Origin: Locusta migratoria | Taxonomy: Eukaryota; Arthropoda; Insecta; Orthoptera; Acrididae | Direction: 5' to 3' | DNA: 64,000 nt | Assembly (NCBI GenBank): GCA_026315105.1 | Contig: CM048744.1 | Location: forward strand, 364,891,159-364,955,158 | The notes under the pieces: generated by a model | Databases searched by the model: none | What the model was told of the DNA's origin: nothing | Seen by the model: only the letters and a program-made list of their open reading frames with translations | Program-made: the position numbers and the translations under genes | Part shown: in pieces, positions 34,601-46,050 of the stretch | Layout: each line of letters starts with the position of its first letter | Numbering within the stretch: the first letter of the stretch is position 1

Positions 34601-34765
34601 CGTGTCTGCTCTGTTTAGGTTGTGGATTGTTTGTGGTGTTGGTGTGGAAAATGTAGAAGGTCTGCTAAGTAGGATTTGTCGGCTATGAGGGGTTGTGAGG
34701 TATTTCTGGAGGTTCTTGGTGAGGCAGCGGATAATTATCGACCAAGGCAGGAGTAAGAGATGAAT
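31675..34765 (-). mobile_element. Penelope-like retroelement family B, antisense arm of a head-to-head pair
   Basis: Minus-strand reading from 34.6 kb down gives 'NLSSKNLSPIEVSVLSKGYT', 'TSPDLMILPADKGSITMNL' (34063-34272) and 'VHKPNHPGRPIVAGYDAPT'. Then come 'SSLYTNIPNAHGSAAVQHYL', 'CFRFIDDIFIIWTEGE' (catalytic box near 33455) and the connector. Next are 'ETCDSNHVVYKLSWKHC' and 'AIYMGMTS' of the GIY-YIG nuclease. The 3' noncoding end runs down to 31675 and has an (AC)n run at 31794-31812. It is the most complete Penelope ORF in the window. Frameshifts and an insertion at 32303-32650 inactivate it. Confidence 0.92.
32303..32650. mobile_element. Insertion of unknown class inside the family-B nuclease region
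   Basis: In the sense copy the sequence reads continuously through 'agcaacaagctgtctg' and its surroundings. Here the antisense equivalent is broken after 'cttgttgctgg' and resumes at 'gtgctggtcatgcccatg'. The roughly 345-bp insert starts 'gtcgttcccagtcaactcac' and ends with an A-rich 'cacaaaaaactttaaa'. 'TGCTGG' at both sides may be a target duplication. I see no inverted termini; the A-rich end would fit a retroposon. Confidence 0.65.
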
Positions 34766-35630
34766 AGGTTTGAGTGTTTTTGAGTGGTTTTAGAGCATTC
34801 ACAACGCCATCTCCTACAACCTGTATTCCACCTTCTACATGCTCTCCCTCTACACCAACATTCTCAATGCTCATGGTCCTGCCGCTGTTCAACATTACCT
34901 TTCACAATGCGCTACTGACTCCAAACCTACAACCTCCTTCCCTGCTCTCAACCCCTTACCCCATTGCTCATATCCCTGCAATAGATCTAGATGCAATACC
35001 TGTCCTATCCACCATCCCACCACCACCCACTCCAGTCCCGTCACAGGCATTTCCTATCCCATAAAAGGCAGGGCAACCTGTGATAGCTGTCATGTTGTAT
35101 ACAAACTGAGCTGCAAACACTGTGTAGCTTTCTACGTGGGCATGACCAGCAACAAGCTGTCTGCGGATGAATTTCCATCCTCATACTGTGGCAAGGAGAC
35201 AGCTGGCCATCCCATTGCAGAGCATGCAACACTGCATGATGTGGCTTGCTTCAATGACAGTCTGTACCATATGGATCTTCCCCACAAATACCAACTTTTC
35301 TGAATTGCACAAATGGGAACTTTCCCTACAGTATATCCTATGCTCCCACAATCCCCCAGGCCTAAATCTTCGCTAGTTCCTGCCCAAATCACTCTGCTCT
35401 CCCCTTTGTTTCCCTACCCACACTCCAGCTTACGCACATCTCCCTTTCCATCACATACACCAGTCCCTTCCTATCTGTCGGACAGCTCTGGCGTTTGCTC
35501 CATCCCCATCAGCATCCCTTCCCTCGCTTCCTGCTTCCCTCTCCGTGCCTCCTCAGCCCCACCACTGGTTGCTCTCGCCTCAGCTGTGCTGTCTGTTGCA
35601 GTCCAACCACAGCAGCCGGAGATGGCAGTT

Positions 35631-35679
<49 letters not shown>

Positions 35680-35802
35680 CTGTGGCAGATGAAGGCTTAA
35701 CAGCTGAAAGCTTCAGTCTTGTTTATTCTTTTATGTGTATCTTTTTGTAGCTCGTCGGATGTCTCTGTGGTGAGTAGCAACCAATCATTTCCAAAATATA
35801 GT
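34766..35802 (+). mobile_element. Penelope-like retroelement family B, sense arm of the pair
   Basis: The sense arm starts within the reverse transcriptase, 'LYTNILNAHGPAAVQHYLSQ'. A deletion then joins it to the connector 'LNPLPHCSYPCNRSRCN'. 'KGRATCDSCHVVYKLSCKHC' and 'VAFYVGMTSNKLSAD' follow, giving an open GIY-YIG nuclease segment (34839-35303). The 3' end has (GT)n at 35633-35673, 'ctgtggcagatgaaggctta' and 'tctgtggtgagtagcaacca'. The last is the inverse of the 31675 end of the partner arm. The reverse transcriptase catalytic box is deleted. Confidence 0.9.
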
Positions 35803-36190
35803 TGAGAGTTCACGAAGTTATGAGTGTGTTAAACAGTCAATGCAAGCATTGCTTTAAAGATATCACAAAAAAAAGCTAATGAACAGTGTCACACCACAAA
35901 GACTACCTAATAAGGTAGTCTCTTTAGTACAAAGTAAGTCCATGCCCACTCTCCCTTTTCACTGTTCTAACTGTTTGGTAATTCTCTGTTATAGCTGTCA
36001 CACATATGATCTGATGAAGCCCTCCTGTTACGTTGAAATGCAGCATTAAGGATTAATAAACTACTATGCAACCAAGATGGTTTGTATTTCAAAATTCAAA
36101 TAAAGTAAAACGCAAAAACCCAGTTTCTGCTACTAAAAAGGTAAAGCAGTCTACAATCCGAAGATTGGTTTGAACACCACAGTGTTTTAC
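35803..36190. other. Intronic sequence, no recognised element
   Basis: Short AT-rich stretch with no recognised element. Confidence 0.4.
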
Positions 36191-36194
36191 TAGT

Positions 36195-36460
36195 TATGGT
36201 CCTGTTTGGAGGTGGAATGGCGTTGTCTTCCTCCAACCTTCAAACTGACCTACCCAGCCAGTTATAAGGGGGACCTACAATTTAATGTGGATTCCGAACC
36301 ACGGTGCTACTCGTCATTTTTCACATCAGCAACACTGCAATTGGTGAAAGACAGATTAAAACCCTATGACCTGGAGGGGATCGAACCTGTGACCTTTAGA
36401 TTCATAGTCTGGCAATCTACCACTTTGCTGCCGAGCCACACTACAGCTCCAAAGACCAAA
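36195..36460 (-). mobile_element. tRNA-derived SINE, antisense (second SINE family)
   Basis: On the minus strand a head 'tgtagtgtggctcggcagca' (A-box-like) is followed about 45 bases later by 'caggttcgatccc' (B box). The body continues through 'ccgtggttcggaatcc' to about 36200. A fragment of the same body lies at 9290-9360. The T-arm is well preserved, but no full cloverleaf ends it, so it is a SINE and not a tRNA gene. Confidence 0.75.
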
Positions 36461-38621
36461 CTATCGGTCCCTTTGACACTGTTATAACCACTTTTTACTG
36501 TATAGCAATTGCAGTCTTGTTTCAACAATAACCAACAATAGAAGACAATTGTGTGAAGGACATGCTTTAGTATTTCGATAATAGTACCACATTTGTGTTG
36601 ACTTTCTATGAGAAATTTATTTTGTTCCATATAGGAATTTATGATTGAACTCTAGTAAATTCTAGTATTTTTCTGTTGATCGAAATGGCTGATACACAGC
36701 AGGCAGTAAAATGAAAGCAAGAGAAATGGGGGTAAATGTTAGTAAACTGTTCATTATATCTAAAGTAATTACGGAAAATATTAACAGATTTATTTATTAT
36801 ACTGTGATGCAAGGCAAGTCATTTCCTTCATGGAAAAACATTTTCATTTTCCCCCCAAGAGTGCACCTTTTTGAAGCAAACGGACAGCCATGGAACACTG
36901 TTTTAATTTCTGTTATTAAAAGACATGGCTATGCCTATACATCATGCTGATTTATCTTAATGTTGTTAATCTTAATAAAAACTCCTGAGAGCTAACCATT
37001 CCTATTTATTAAGTAATTGCTTTTTGTTATTATTTATTGATTAATTGTTGTACTGTCTTATAAGTATGAAGGGTTGAGTCATTACTGTTTTGGGAGCATT
37101 AGATGATTGTTGTGTTTGGCCCTTAGGCCTACCATTCGGAGTGGATTGTCGTGTAAATCATACAGACTGGTTTATTGCTTACTCTTTAATAACATTATTT
37201 GAAATCTCTAACACATTTTAGTAGCATAAGAATTGAAAAAAGCAAACAGTAACTTTCCGGATTTTTTTAAAACATCGAATTATATAATGTATATTTTGGT
37301 AATTTTTTAGTATTTTCCATAACTCCATAATTAAGGTGATACATGACACTTAAGGACAATATGTAATTGTTGGCAGCCCTCCATTTATTCTGCACACAAT
37401 ACTCTAACATTGCTCCAAATGGTGATAATTGAGATAAACCCAGAAGCTTGTGGTTTTAGAGGACTGACCATGTTAACCAGTTGTCAACATGAAAATTAAA
37501 ATTAATCATATCCAACCAAGGCAACTGTTTCTCAACACATGCATCATTTTTCCATGACCAGAGGGAAGTGTTGCTTATCTAATACTATGAATACAACAAG
37601 AATTCAGATTAAAATGTAAGCAACCATTGTGATTGAAAGAAGTATAACATGGCAATGGTTATGTGGGAAAATACTGGAGGTACCAGACATATGATAGTAA
37701 GTCAAGCTGAATTTAATCCCAAATATTCATATAAAAGAAATTTTTGTGGTAATAATTCATAACAATCAGTGAAGTTTGTAGTTTATCAGACATTACATGC
37801 TCTCTGTGGTTCTACAAGATGCCCGAATGAAGTAGTTTTTTTTTTTATATTTAGGGAGGCCTTTTTGGGATTGTTACTGTCCTGGGCTTTTTTTATCCCT
37901 CAGGTGAAGGCCCAGACAAGAACCTTACTAAGGGCACGGAATGTGGAGGTGCAAAATACTGTGCACTATATAGACTCTGTGAATACTCAGAGAAGAGACT
38001 GCAAAGAAAAATGAACTGTGATTGATAGTGTTTTGTTTTATAAATAGATATGTTTTTTGAGTTGACCTGAGTTGAGTAAGGTCCAATCTGTAATGTTATC
38101 AGGTTGTATTTATGTAAATGAAATTATTGAAATTGATTAATTATTGTATAAGGGTCAAATAAACCCATGTATTTGGTGTTCATTTATAATTGAACAGTCT
38201 TCTCAATTTCATTAGTGAGAAAGTTGGATTTTAGGTATCTCTCTCTTCTGATCTTAATTTATATGGAAAAGAAGCCCGAAGACTTTTAAAAAACTGGAAG
38301 AGCCTTATTTAGAGGCACTGAGTAGCAGGACCTCTATCTGCAAATATCAATGACCTGGAAGAACACATACAAAGCAACTCAATAATAAAATCATAAATAT
38401 GTGATGGTATTCCCGAAATAGGTGGAATTACACGGTCCCATCACAAGGTCTGTTTAAGGCATCGACTGCAGCTTTAAGTTCAACAATATCTAATGATAAT
38501 ACCAACTCTTTCAGCCACTTTAATCCAAAATATTCCTTGAGAAGTGTTATGACCATCTGTTCCCAAGATAAAGAAGAAAATTAATAATGAACACCATAAA
38601 TATAATTAAAAAGAACAGTAC
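36461..38621. other. Intronic sequence, no recognised element
   Basis: About 2.2 kb of AT-rich sequence up to the donor side of the 38622 exon. No exon, domain or repeat structure was recognised. Confidence 0.4.
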
Positions 38622-38734
38622 CTTTTTAATTCATCCATTGTTGACAGATCAGCAGTAATACTATTAGCAAAATAATGGAAGTGTTTTATCATACTCCTTA
38701 CGACTCTAATATGATCCAAGGCAAGTCCTCGTTC
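38622..38734 (-). CDS. SMPD4: SMPD4-like internal exon (second in transcript order here)
   Basis: This 113-nt exon encodes 'ERGLALDHIRVVRSMIKHFH' and then 'YFANSITADLSTMDELK' plus two bases of an arginine codon. 'DHIRVVRSMIKHFHYFANSI' aligns with human SMPD4 '[20 protein letters not shown]', and the end 'MDELKR' with 'LEEFKR'. It joins in phase 0 to the 53347-53542 exon and with a split codon to the 17262-17568 exon. Acceptor 'tttgttatag' and donor 'AAAAAG|gtactg' are acceptable. It is too short to stand out as an open frame and is supported by homology plus phase. Confidence 0.93.
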
Positions 38735-39106
38735 CTATAACAAATAAAAATGCCCGCATCACTTGTTACTAAAATAACTGCAAACATCGCTCTACAAATT
38801 TAATAGTTCAGTAAGACCTTATTACTGAAGACTTGGTATTTTACAAGAAACATTAACTTTAATTAAGCAGTGACGGTATACTCTAAGAAAGTTGACATAC
38901 ATATCTGAATACTGCTGTGAAACACATAGAGCAAAGAAAGGCATTCACTGTATAATTGTACACTATCATAGATCATTTACTTATAAACTAAAGAACCCAA
39001 TATAAAGATGAAAGAACCCCAAAAAAAAGTACAGTTTAAATATGTTCTACGAGTAGCAGCGCCGACGTTTTACAAAGAAAAAAAAAATCTGAAATTTTTA
39101 CTGGGA
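38735..39106. other. Intronic sequence, no recognised element
   Basis: Short stretch between the exon and the antisense Helitron; nothing recognised. Confidence 0.4.
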
Positions 39107-40691
39107 CTAGCTGAAAACCCAATTTTGCCCAAGTATCTATTTATTCATTCAAGCCTTGGGTTTTTATTTCTCCTATACCTTCTCTCTCTCTGTCCATATT
39201 TTTTTCTAATAAAATGTTATATTTATCAGAGAATATATAAGAAATAAGACTGTTGTGCATAATGTACAAAATTATAAGTGCAGTGCCCAGATAATCACAA
39301 TAAATATGATATGTAACTTTACTACAAACAATATTTCTTGTGACTTGTCTAGGACCTAATATGAACAATTTCTTTGGTGAGCCGACCCTTTGACATGTCA
39401 AATCCACTCCACAGTTCTCAATAGATAACCCTGTGATTTACTAATAATAATAGAAAATGCAAGTCTCACTGGAAACTGTATTCTCTGGAAGTTAAAAGCT
39501 AGATCTGTTGGAAATAATGGTATTTGTTGGATATACACTGTTTAATTCTCTTCCTTTCCTAGTAGCTCTATAGAAATCTATTGTTTTCACATGCAGCCGT
39601 GTGCACTTCACAGTTCAAAGTTGTCAAGAATACGTTTCACTTGAATCTACAGTGAGATTCACTCTTTCGTTTTGTTTTCAAATAGCTCATTGGTTATGAT
39701 GTATCTGCTGATCAATGTGTCATTCAATGATACAATATTGTAGCTCCTTTCAGTGGTATATTTGGATATTGTTTGCGGAATGTGCTGCAAACAGAGTAAT
39801 AAATACGTAATAAAATGTCAAACATAATGCAGTACACCAATTTATGGATGTCATGTTTATAGAGTTCATAGAGTGGAATATTAGGAAAATGCCTGCAAAA
39901 TGTGTTGTAAATTAATGTGGTAGTAAAGACGTAGTAAATTACAACCTTATGCTTTTAAGGGTGAAGTGTCATGTATTTCAATGTCTTTGACGTCATAGCA
40001 CCTGAACTATATGCCGTAATACCATATTATTTTGAAGGTACATCCAGTGGTGCATATGTGAAATGCTTGCAAAATACGCCGTGAATAGAGTTAGTAGGAA
40101 AGACGTAATAAATCAAAATGTCATGCGTGATGAGGCAGTTTCTCATGAATCTAATTGTTTATGACTCCATATCTCATGAACTATGTGTCATACTATGATA
40201 AAATTTCGAAAGTATGTTCAGTGGTATGTATGTATTCTGTCTGTAACATTTATCGCAAATATTATTAATAGGGTATGAGTAATAAACTGTAAAGTCATGT
40301 CGTAATTTTACTGCATGAACGCCAAAAAAGTAGAAAGGAACAAACTTTTTTCCTTTCATCATTTTGCTGGAAATGTCAACAAGAAAAAGTTTCCTACAGG
40401 TTTGAAATTATGTTTAAGTTTGTTGCAAGTTGCTAAGTGCTCTCCTTCTCAAATAGTGGACTAATAAAGTGACATTATCACATGCCGCAAGACAGGGAAG
40501 TTTTCATTGTTTATGACGTCATATCTCCTGAACTATTAGTCCTATCGCAAAATTCTATGTTAGCTGACATCTTCCACCTATAAACTACATTCCTGCCAAA
40601 TTTCAGCTTCATAGGTGACGTAGTTTTCGAGATTTCATATTTAGTCAGTGAGTGAGTGAATGAGTATCTTTCGCTTTTATATAGAGAGAGA
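39107..40691 (-). mobile_element. Helitron-like element, antisense
   Basis: On the minus strand the element starts TCTCTCTCTATATAAAAGCG after an A (5' end at 40691). It ends '...gggttttcagCTAG' before a T (3' end at 39107). A weak hairpin ('tgggcaaaattggg') lies just before the end. The 5' region has the 'gaaatctcgaaaactacgtc' and 'ctgaaatttggcaggaatgt' blocks common to this insect Helitron type. Internal units around 'catatctcatgaactatgtg' repeat three to four times in degenerate form. At 1.6 kb it has no Rep/helicase ORF. Confidence 0.82.
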
Positions 40692-40997
40692 TTTTACATG
40701 GTAATATAGTATTGCTAACTTCATTTCCTATGCAAACATTCAACAATGCCCGACACATTCTTTGATCTGGTGGTGTATTAGTTGCTGAAAATAGCTGCAG
40801 ATAGCCTGGTGCATTTATCTAATGTTTTGCATTTGTACTGCTGTATATTAATATGGAGGTGGCTTTTTTTTTTTTTTATCAAGACAAAGAATTTTCATCA
40901 GATGAATTTTACATGTCTGAAAAACATTAGAAGATACAGTACTTAAGTGCAAATACTGCCATGTGTGAATTAAGTGGCAGAAAAAGGACATGCAACC

Positions 40998-40999
<2 letters not shown>

Positions 41000-41053
<54 letters not shown>
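41000..41053 (+). repeat. (TAA)n microsatellite
   Basis: About 18 TAA units inside the hAT-like relic. Confidence 0.92.
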
Positions 41054-41606
41054 TGAAAAACAACAACAATAACAAGAAGAAAATGTTAATCACAACAGGT
41101 ATCAAAATACAAATTAGTCACACAGACAACAACGAAAACAGAAAAAAGAAATAATACAGTATAACACTGAATTAAGGAACCCGCTTTTAACAAATTACCC
41201 CTTTTAACGAATATTTCCGCCAGTCCCGGCAAAACAGTTATTTTATTCCGCTTTTAACGAATGCCACTTTAAGACCATCCCCGCTTTAAGGAATAAATAT
41301 CAAACATTCTGATTTTTTTCTCCACAATTACTAATTGGGGGCAATTATGGTTTTATTTGCTTTCTGTTTCACAGTATATGTTAATCGATACTTTCAGTCA
41401 GCGTATATCTACATAGAAATATCGAATGGCAGTGTAGTGATACCGGAAAACACATTTCACGAATAGGAAGTGATTTCCACTCTGTCTTCCATGTGCTTCT
41501 GGTCATGTGATCTGTTTTCATTTGATAGTACGAAGCGCTACTTGTGAAGGTACCTATTTGTTGTTATCGTAAATTTCAATATTATTTTTATTATTACTGT
41601 TGAATT

Positions 41607-42813
41607 ATGGCCTGCAAATGCAGAAAACTCACAATTGGAGAGAAGCTGACGATTATTCGCGATGTTGAAGAGAATCTGAGTGTAAAACTTTGTGACATGA
41701 CAAAGAAATACGTTTTGCCGCCATCTTCTTTGTGCGGCATTTTAAAAAACAAAGAAGCTTTGTTAAATGTCGAATCCAATGGCTCCCCAGGATGCAAAAG
41801 GAAAAACATTCATGCTTCAGCTTTTAGTGAACTTGAAACAATAGTATTGAAATGGTGCCGGCCGCGGTGGCCGAGGTGACTGAGGCGCTCCAGTCACGGT
41901 CAGCACGGCCACTACGGTCGGGGGTTCGAATCCCCCCTCGGGCATGGATATTTGTGCCGTCCTAGTTCGTAAGTAGTTCATAAGTAGTTTGTAAGTTTAG
42001 GGACTGATGACCCCGTAGGTAAGTCCCATAAGCTTAACAAACATTTGAACATTTATTGAAATGGTTCGAAGAAGTGAGGAGTAGCGGAATTCCGGTGAAT
42101 GGAAAACTTCAAGAAAAAGCATGTGAAATCACCCTGAAGATTGGCGTCGAAAATTTCAGTGCAACGAATGGATGGTTTGACTGCTTTAAGAAGAGGCATA
42201 ATCTCACATTTCAGTGTTTGAGTGGAGAAAGTAAGGCTGTAGATACTGAAACTGTGAACCAGTAGAAAAATGTTACTTTGCCGCGATTATTACAGTCTTA
42301 TGAGCCAAGAGAAATTTTTAATGCTGACGAAACTTGTGTTTTTTACAATTTACTGCCAACAAAAACTTATTCTATAAAGGGCGAGAAACGCCATGTTGGA
42401 AAAAAAGTAAGGAAAGGATGACTGCACTTTCGTATGTTAATAGTGATGGAAGTGAAATTTGCTACCACTTATAATCGGCAAATTCAAAACTCCTAGATGT
42501 TTGAAAGATATTAAAACACTCCCTTGTTCTTACTATATAAAATAGCAATTCATGGATGAAGTCAGAAATATTTGTAAGATTTCTGAGAAGCTTGGATGCA
42601 AAGATGGGTGCATCAGGGAGAAAAATTGTACTGATGATTGACTGGTGTGCTGTACATCCAAAAGACACATTGTTTCTGCGGAATGTGACTGTGGTATTTT
42701 ATCCTGCAAACTGCACAAGTCACCTTCAGCCTCTGGACCTGGGCATTATATACTCTGTAAAATCAAAATACAGAATGTCAATTGTGCAAAAGCCAGTTTC
42801 ATTTCTTGACTGA
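41607..42813 (+). pseudogene. Tigger/pogo-like transposase pseudogene
   Basis: The start is 'MACKCRKLTIGEKLTIIRDV', a CENP-B N-terminal helix-turn-helix. After the SINE, 'GWFDCFKKRHNLTFQCLSGE' is the second HTH (Tc5 type). 'FNADETCVFYNLLPTKTYSI' carries the first catalytic aspartate. After frameshifts, 'VLMIDWCAVHPKDTLFLRNV' carries the second, and 'YPANCTSHLQPLDLGII' the third-residue block. An in-frame stop follows 'DTETVNQ' (42263-42265). Several frameshifts lie between 42380 and 42550. Pogo-type enzymes cut at TA; this copy is inactive. Confidence 0.9.
41848..42058 (+). mobile_element. tRNA-derived SINE nested in the Tigger transposase
   Basis: The head 'ggccgcggtggccgaggtga' contains an A-box-like segment, and 'gggggttcgaatcccccct' a perfect B box and T arm. 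The tail 'acaaacatttgaacattt' is shared with the 21.8-kb SINE. Target duplication ATTGAAATGGT is perfect on both sides (ending about 41858 and again about 42054-42066). It interrupts the transposase frame between 'ETIVLKW' and 'MKWFEEV'. Confidence 0.93.
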
Positions 42814-44495
42814 AAGGTAGAGATGAGGCTCAACATTCTGCAGACCACGCATATGTTTGTAGCTGCCTGGAACAGTGTGTCACAGCAGACTGTACAGAAC
42901 TGTTTCACAAAGTCTGGCTGTGGTTCATCAGTTTCTGATGAAGATGATTTCCCCACAAGAAGAATGGAGCAGACACTCAGATGTTCATGACAATGTACCA
43001 TTTCAGGACTTTGTTCCCTGTGACAATGATGTTTTAACCTCCACACCTGGAATAAGTGCACGCAAAATGTGAGAAAGTGTAATAAAGGAACATTGTGAGG
43101 TAGCAGGTGGGAGTGAAAACAACAATGAAGAGGATGCTGATGCTGTGGTACCAACCTTTGCAGCTGCTGTTCAGGGATTAGACACAGTATGCTGGAAGGA
43201 CAAAGCAAACAACTCTGCTTGATTTTTTAAGTTATGTTTTCTGTGCAGGTACACATACATTTGTGTATTATGGTTATAGGCCTCCTGGGGAAACTCGCCA
43301 TATAAAACAATGAGTAACACATCAGGTTGGTACCTCCATGGTAATGTGTAAATTCAAGCATTGATGCTGTATTTAAGTTTGAAGCAGATTATTGGTAAGT
43401 TTATAATCAAATATCTCTTACATTGTCTAAACATGTGTGAATCATGATTCTGGGTCACACTTTTTGTGTAGCTAGGCAAAGCCCCCTTTTAAGAAAACCC
43501 CTTTTTAAGGAATAAATATTTTGGTCCCCTGAGATTTGTTAAAAAGGGGTTTTACTGTAATTCATTTTATCAACTTCTCGAGCTATCATCCAGGCTAACA
43601 TACCACTGGAAACAGTTGGTTATCCGAACCTGAGAAAGTAGATGAACATATAGGTGTCGGGTTTGTATAATGGAAAATATCGTCCAATTTACTTAGTGTC
43701 ATTAAAAACAGACATGGTTTTATGTAACTAAATGTTTAAATGAAAACATTTTGGTAAAGGCTTTACTGTGTTGTTTGAAATTAATTGATACACAAGTTAT
43801 TATTGTTACCAGTCACTTTGTTTTATTACCCACAATGTGGTTCTAGGATTTAAACCCCTATCATCAGGTGGAGTGACATTAAGCTGAGTACATATAGGTT
43901 AGGTTGACCTGTTGCACTGTCTCCAGTGGCCACAGGTCCCTTGTATTGTCATAACCTCATTTACATGTAACAAATAACAACCACTATTTTTGTTTATTAC
44001 TAACTAAATGTTGCTGGAAGGGAAGATTCCTTCATGCTTCCTTAGAATCCACCATCTCACTCCAAAACTATTCTTGCTTTAATGAAAAGAATAATACAGA
44101 TACCTTATGAATGAGGAAAATTAGGAATTTCCTGTGCAGCCAACTGTCAAGGAGCAAGAAAGTGGAGAAATAGAGTGATCAAATTGTCATACATCAGCAT
44201 ACAATGTTTACAGCATGAAGTTTTGGGATGACATGATGCACTTGATAACTATTTACACATGTGCGAGTTGGCTGTGACGATGCAGGATCGTTGCACGACT
44301 GCTGTGTTGTCAAATAGAAATGAATACCACCTCTATATGTAGAATGTTAGTTACTGAATTATAATATTAGGCATGGTAAGATATAAAGATTAGTGAGCTC
44401 AAACCAGAGAACATTGCCAAAAAGTGTAAATAAAATTTAACAAAATTAGTGATTGAAACTTAATAAAAATTGTGATAAATAAACCTAAATAGCTT

Positions 44496-44527
<32 letters not shown>

Positions 44528-44570
44528 GACAAAATGAGGCAAAAATTTTCACTACAAACATGTGCTTCTA

Positions 44571-45049
44571 TCCATGAAATAATACACTTATTTTGAAGGT
44601 ACCATAGTTCAATCCCATACATTTTTAACCAGATTATGACATCTTTTATTTTCCAACATGTTTGTGATTTGATACATTGAGTGAGTTCCAGTGGCGGCTG
44701 GTGCAGACGATTGTGGGCTTATTTCTGGCGGAATATTTCAGCAGCTCGGCATTCAAAGAGACATTCTGGTGCACTTCTGTGAGCAGCACCAGGGGGAAAA
44801 GCAACTATGCGGCCACTGTCGCCTATATTAAGCAACTGCTCTAAGACTCAAATGTGCTGCCTCTGCGACATAAAATATTTGTCAAGTGATAAAAATACTT
44901 TGAATGTGCATATAAAATGATCTGATAGAAGAAAGAAATGAATAATGATAGTTCAAAAACACTTTTTATTTCATTATTTATTTATTTATTTTCTTTTTTT
45001 CACGACAAGCTTTATTCTGAGGTTCACTGAATCTGTGAACATATTGTCG
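44571..45049. other. Intronic sequence, no recognised element
   Basis: Nothing recognised between the hAT-like relic and the gypsy LTR. Confidence 0.4.
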
Positions 45050-45052
45050 TGT

Positions 45053-45399
45053 TGAAATGGAAGCATGCTTGACTTCGAAGGCAAATGAACACAGCACTTA
45101 TCCTCAAAGCACGTTTATTACGAACTCAACATACACGTAGCACTGACTGCTTCTCAGGCAGAGTGTTCTGCTATTTATACACAGACAGAATTTACCAGAA
45201 ATTAGAAGCAGTTAACATAAGAAACAAGTAGAATTTACAAGTGAACATAAGAAAGAAGTACAACCTTCTGAAATTGTTAATTAAAAAGAAATAAACTTTT
45301 GCCGGTGGGCGGGATTGAACCAGCGACCTTCAGCACCGCAGTCCATGACGCTAGCCCCTGTGCCACACAGACCATCGGTGTTCGTGGTCTCTCGCGGCA
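45053..45399 (-). repeat. 3' LTR of gypsy copy 1
   Basis: TG...CA ends on the plus strand (TGAAATGGAAGC to CTCTCGCGGCA). It matches the 5' LTR at 51296-51644 with scattered substitutions. A tRNA-like module occupies about 45301-45380. Confidence 0.93.
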
Positions 45400-46050
45400 T
45401 TGCTCCCTCTCCTGGAGAAACAGCGACCCGCTGTTATGATCCCTGTAGAGCCAGCTGCAATGTCCTGGATCTTGACCGTGTCATCGGTCCTCTGTATGAC
45501 AGTTCAAGAGAATCCTTCCCTTCTCCGCGATTATCGACGACACGTTCCTGTCATGGCTTCATCAGGAATATTACCGTCCTTAAGAGTCCTTGAACAAGAA
45601 GCCATTGTCGTCTATCTGCTCTTCAGGATCGTAGTAAGGCTTCATGCGCAAGATGTGAACAATGTCTCTCTGTTTTTGATGTTTCGACGACAGCTCATAA
45701 TCCTCAACTTCGTATGTGACGTCTGACAGGCGGCGTATGACACAATACGGACCAAAGTATCGCTTCAATAATTTTTCTGACAGTCCAACCTTCCATACAT
45801 GGGTAAAAATCAATACCAGATCTCCTGGGCTGTACACAAGAGGTCGGTGCTGGGCGTTATACCGCTGACGGTCCTTCTCCTGAGGGTCCAGTGTCCACAT
45901 GCGTGCCATCTGTCTTGCTTCTTTGACCCTGGTGATGAGCTGTTTAACATAGGCATCCTGAGTGTCGTCCGGTTGGAACAGGAACAGCGTATCCATTGTC
46001 GTCTCAGCATCACGGCCATGGAGCAGGAAAAACGGAGTGAAGCCTGTGGT

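Larger units (their letters stand above)
41155..43559 (+). mobile_element. Tigger/pogo-like DNA transposon with nested SINE
   Basis: TA dinucleotides at 41155-41156 and 43558-43559 flank inverted ends CAGTATAACAC and CAGTAAAACCC. Subterminal 'aaggaacccgcttttaac' and 'aaaaggggttttcttaaaag'-type motifs are typical of pogo-like elements. The interior encodes a CENP-B-type helix-turn-helix and a DDE domain (separate entry). Inserted into the hAT-like relic, it is in turn split by a SINE at 41.85-42.06 kb. Removing the SINE leaves about 2.2 kb, close to a full-length Tigger. Confidence 0.88.
40854..44570 (+). mobile_element. hAT-like relic (same family as 28.2 kb) hosting a Tigger element
   Basis: At 40895-41140 the sequence follows the coding part of the 28.2-kb element ('cagatgaattttacatgtct', 'gtgcaaatactgccatgtgt', 'acaggtatcaaaatacaaat'). 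Its right end at 44541-44570 ('aaaaattttcactacaaaca', 'tgtgcttcta') matches that element's right end. A 2.4-kb Tigger-like element is inserted between. The left terminus is poorly preserved and no 8-bp duplication is visible, so the left boundary is approximate. (TAA)n and T runs have grown inside it. Confidence 0.7.

Noticed and set aside
34774..35064. Proline-rich open frame of 96 codons
   Set aside because: It is an alternative frame of the Penelope connector and nuclease region.
39107..40691. Spaced repeats suggesting a CRISPR-like array
   Set aside because: Units are degenerate, widely spaced and inside a Helitron in animal DNA; no regular direct repeats with unique spacers exist.
41857..41945. 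Possible genuine tRNA gene
   Set aside because: A and B boxes are good, but the sequence continues into a SINE body and tail with target duplications, and no closed acceptor stem is seen.
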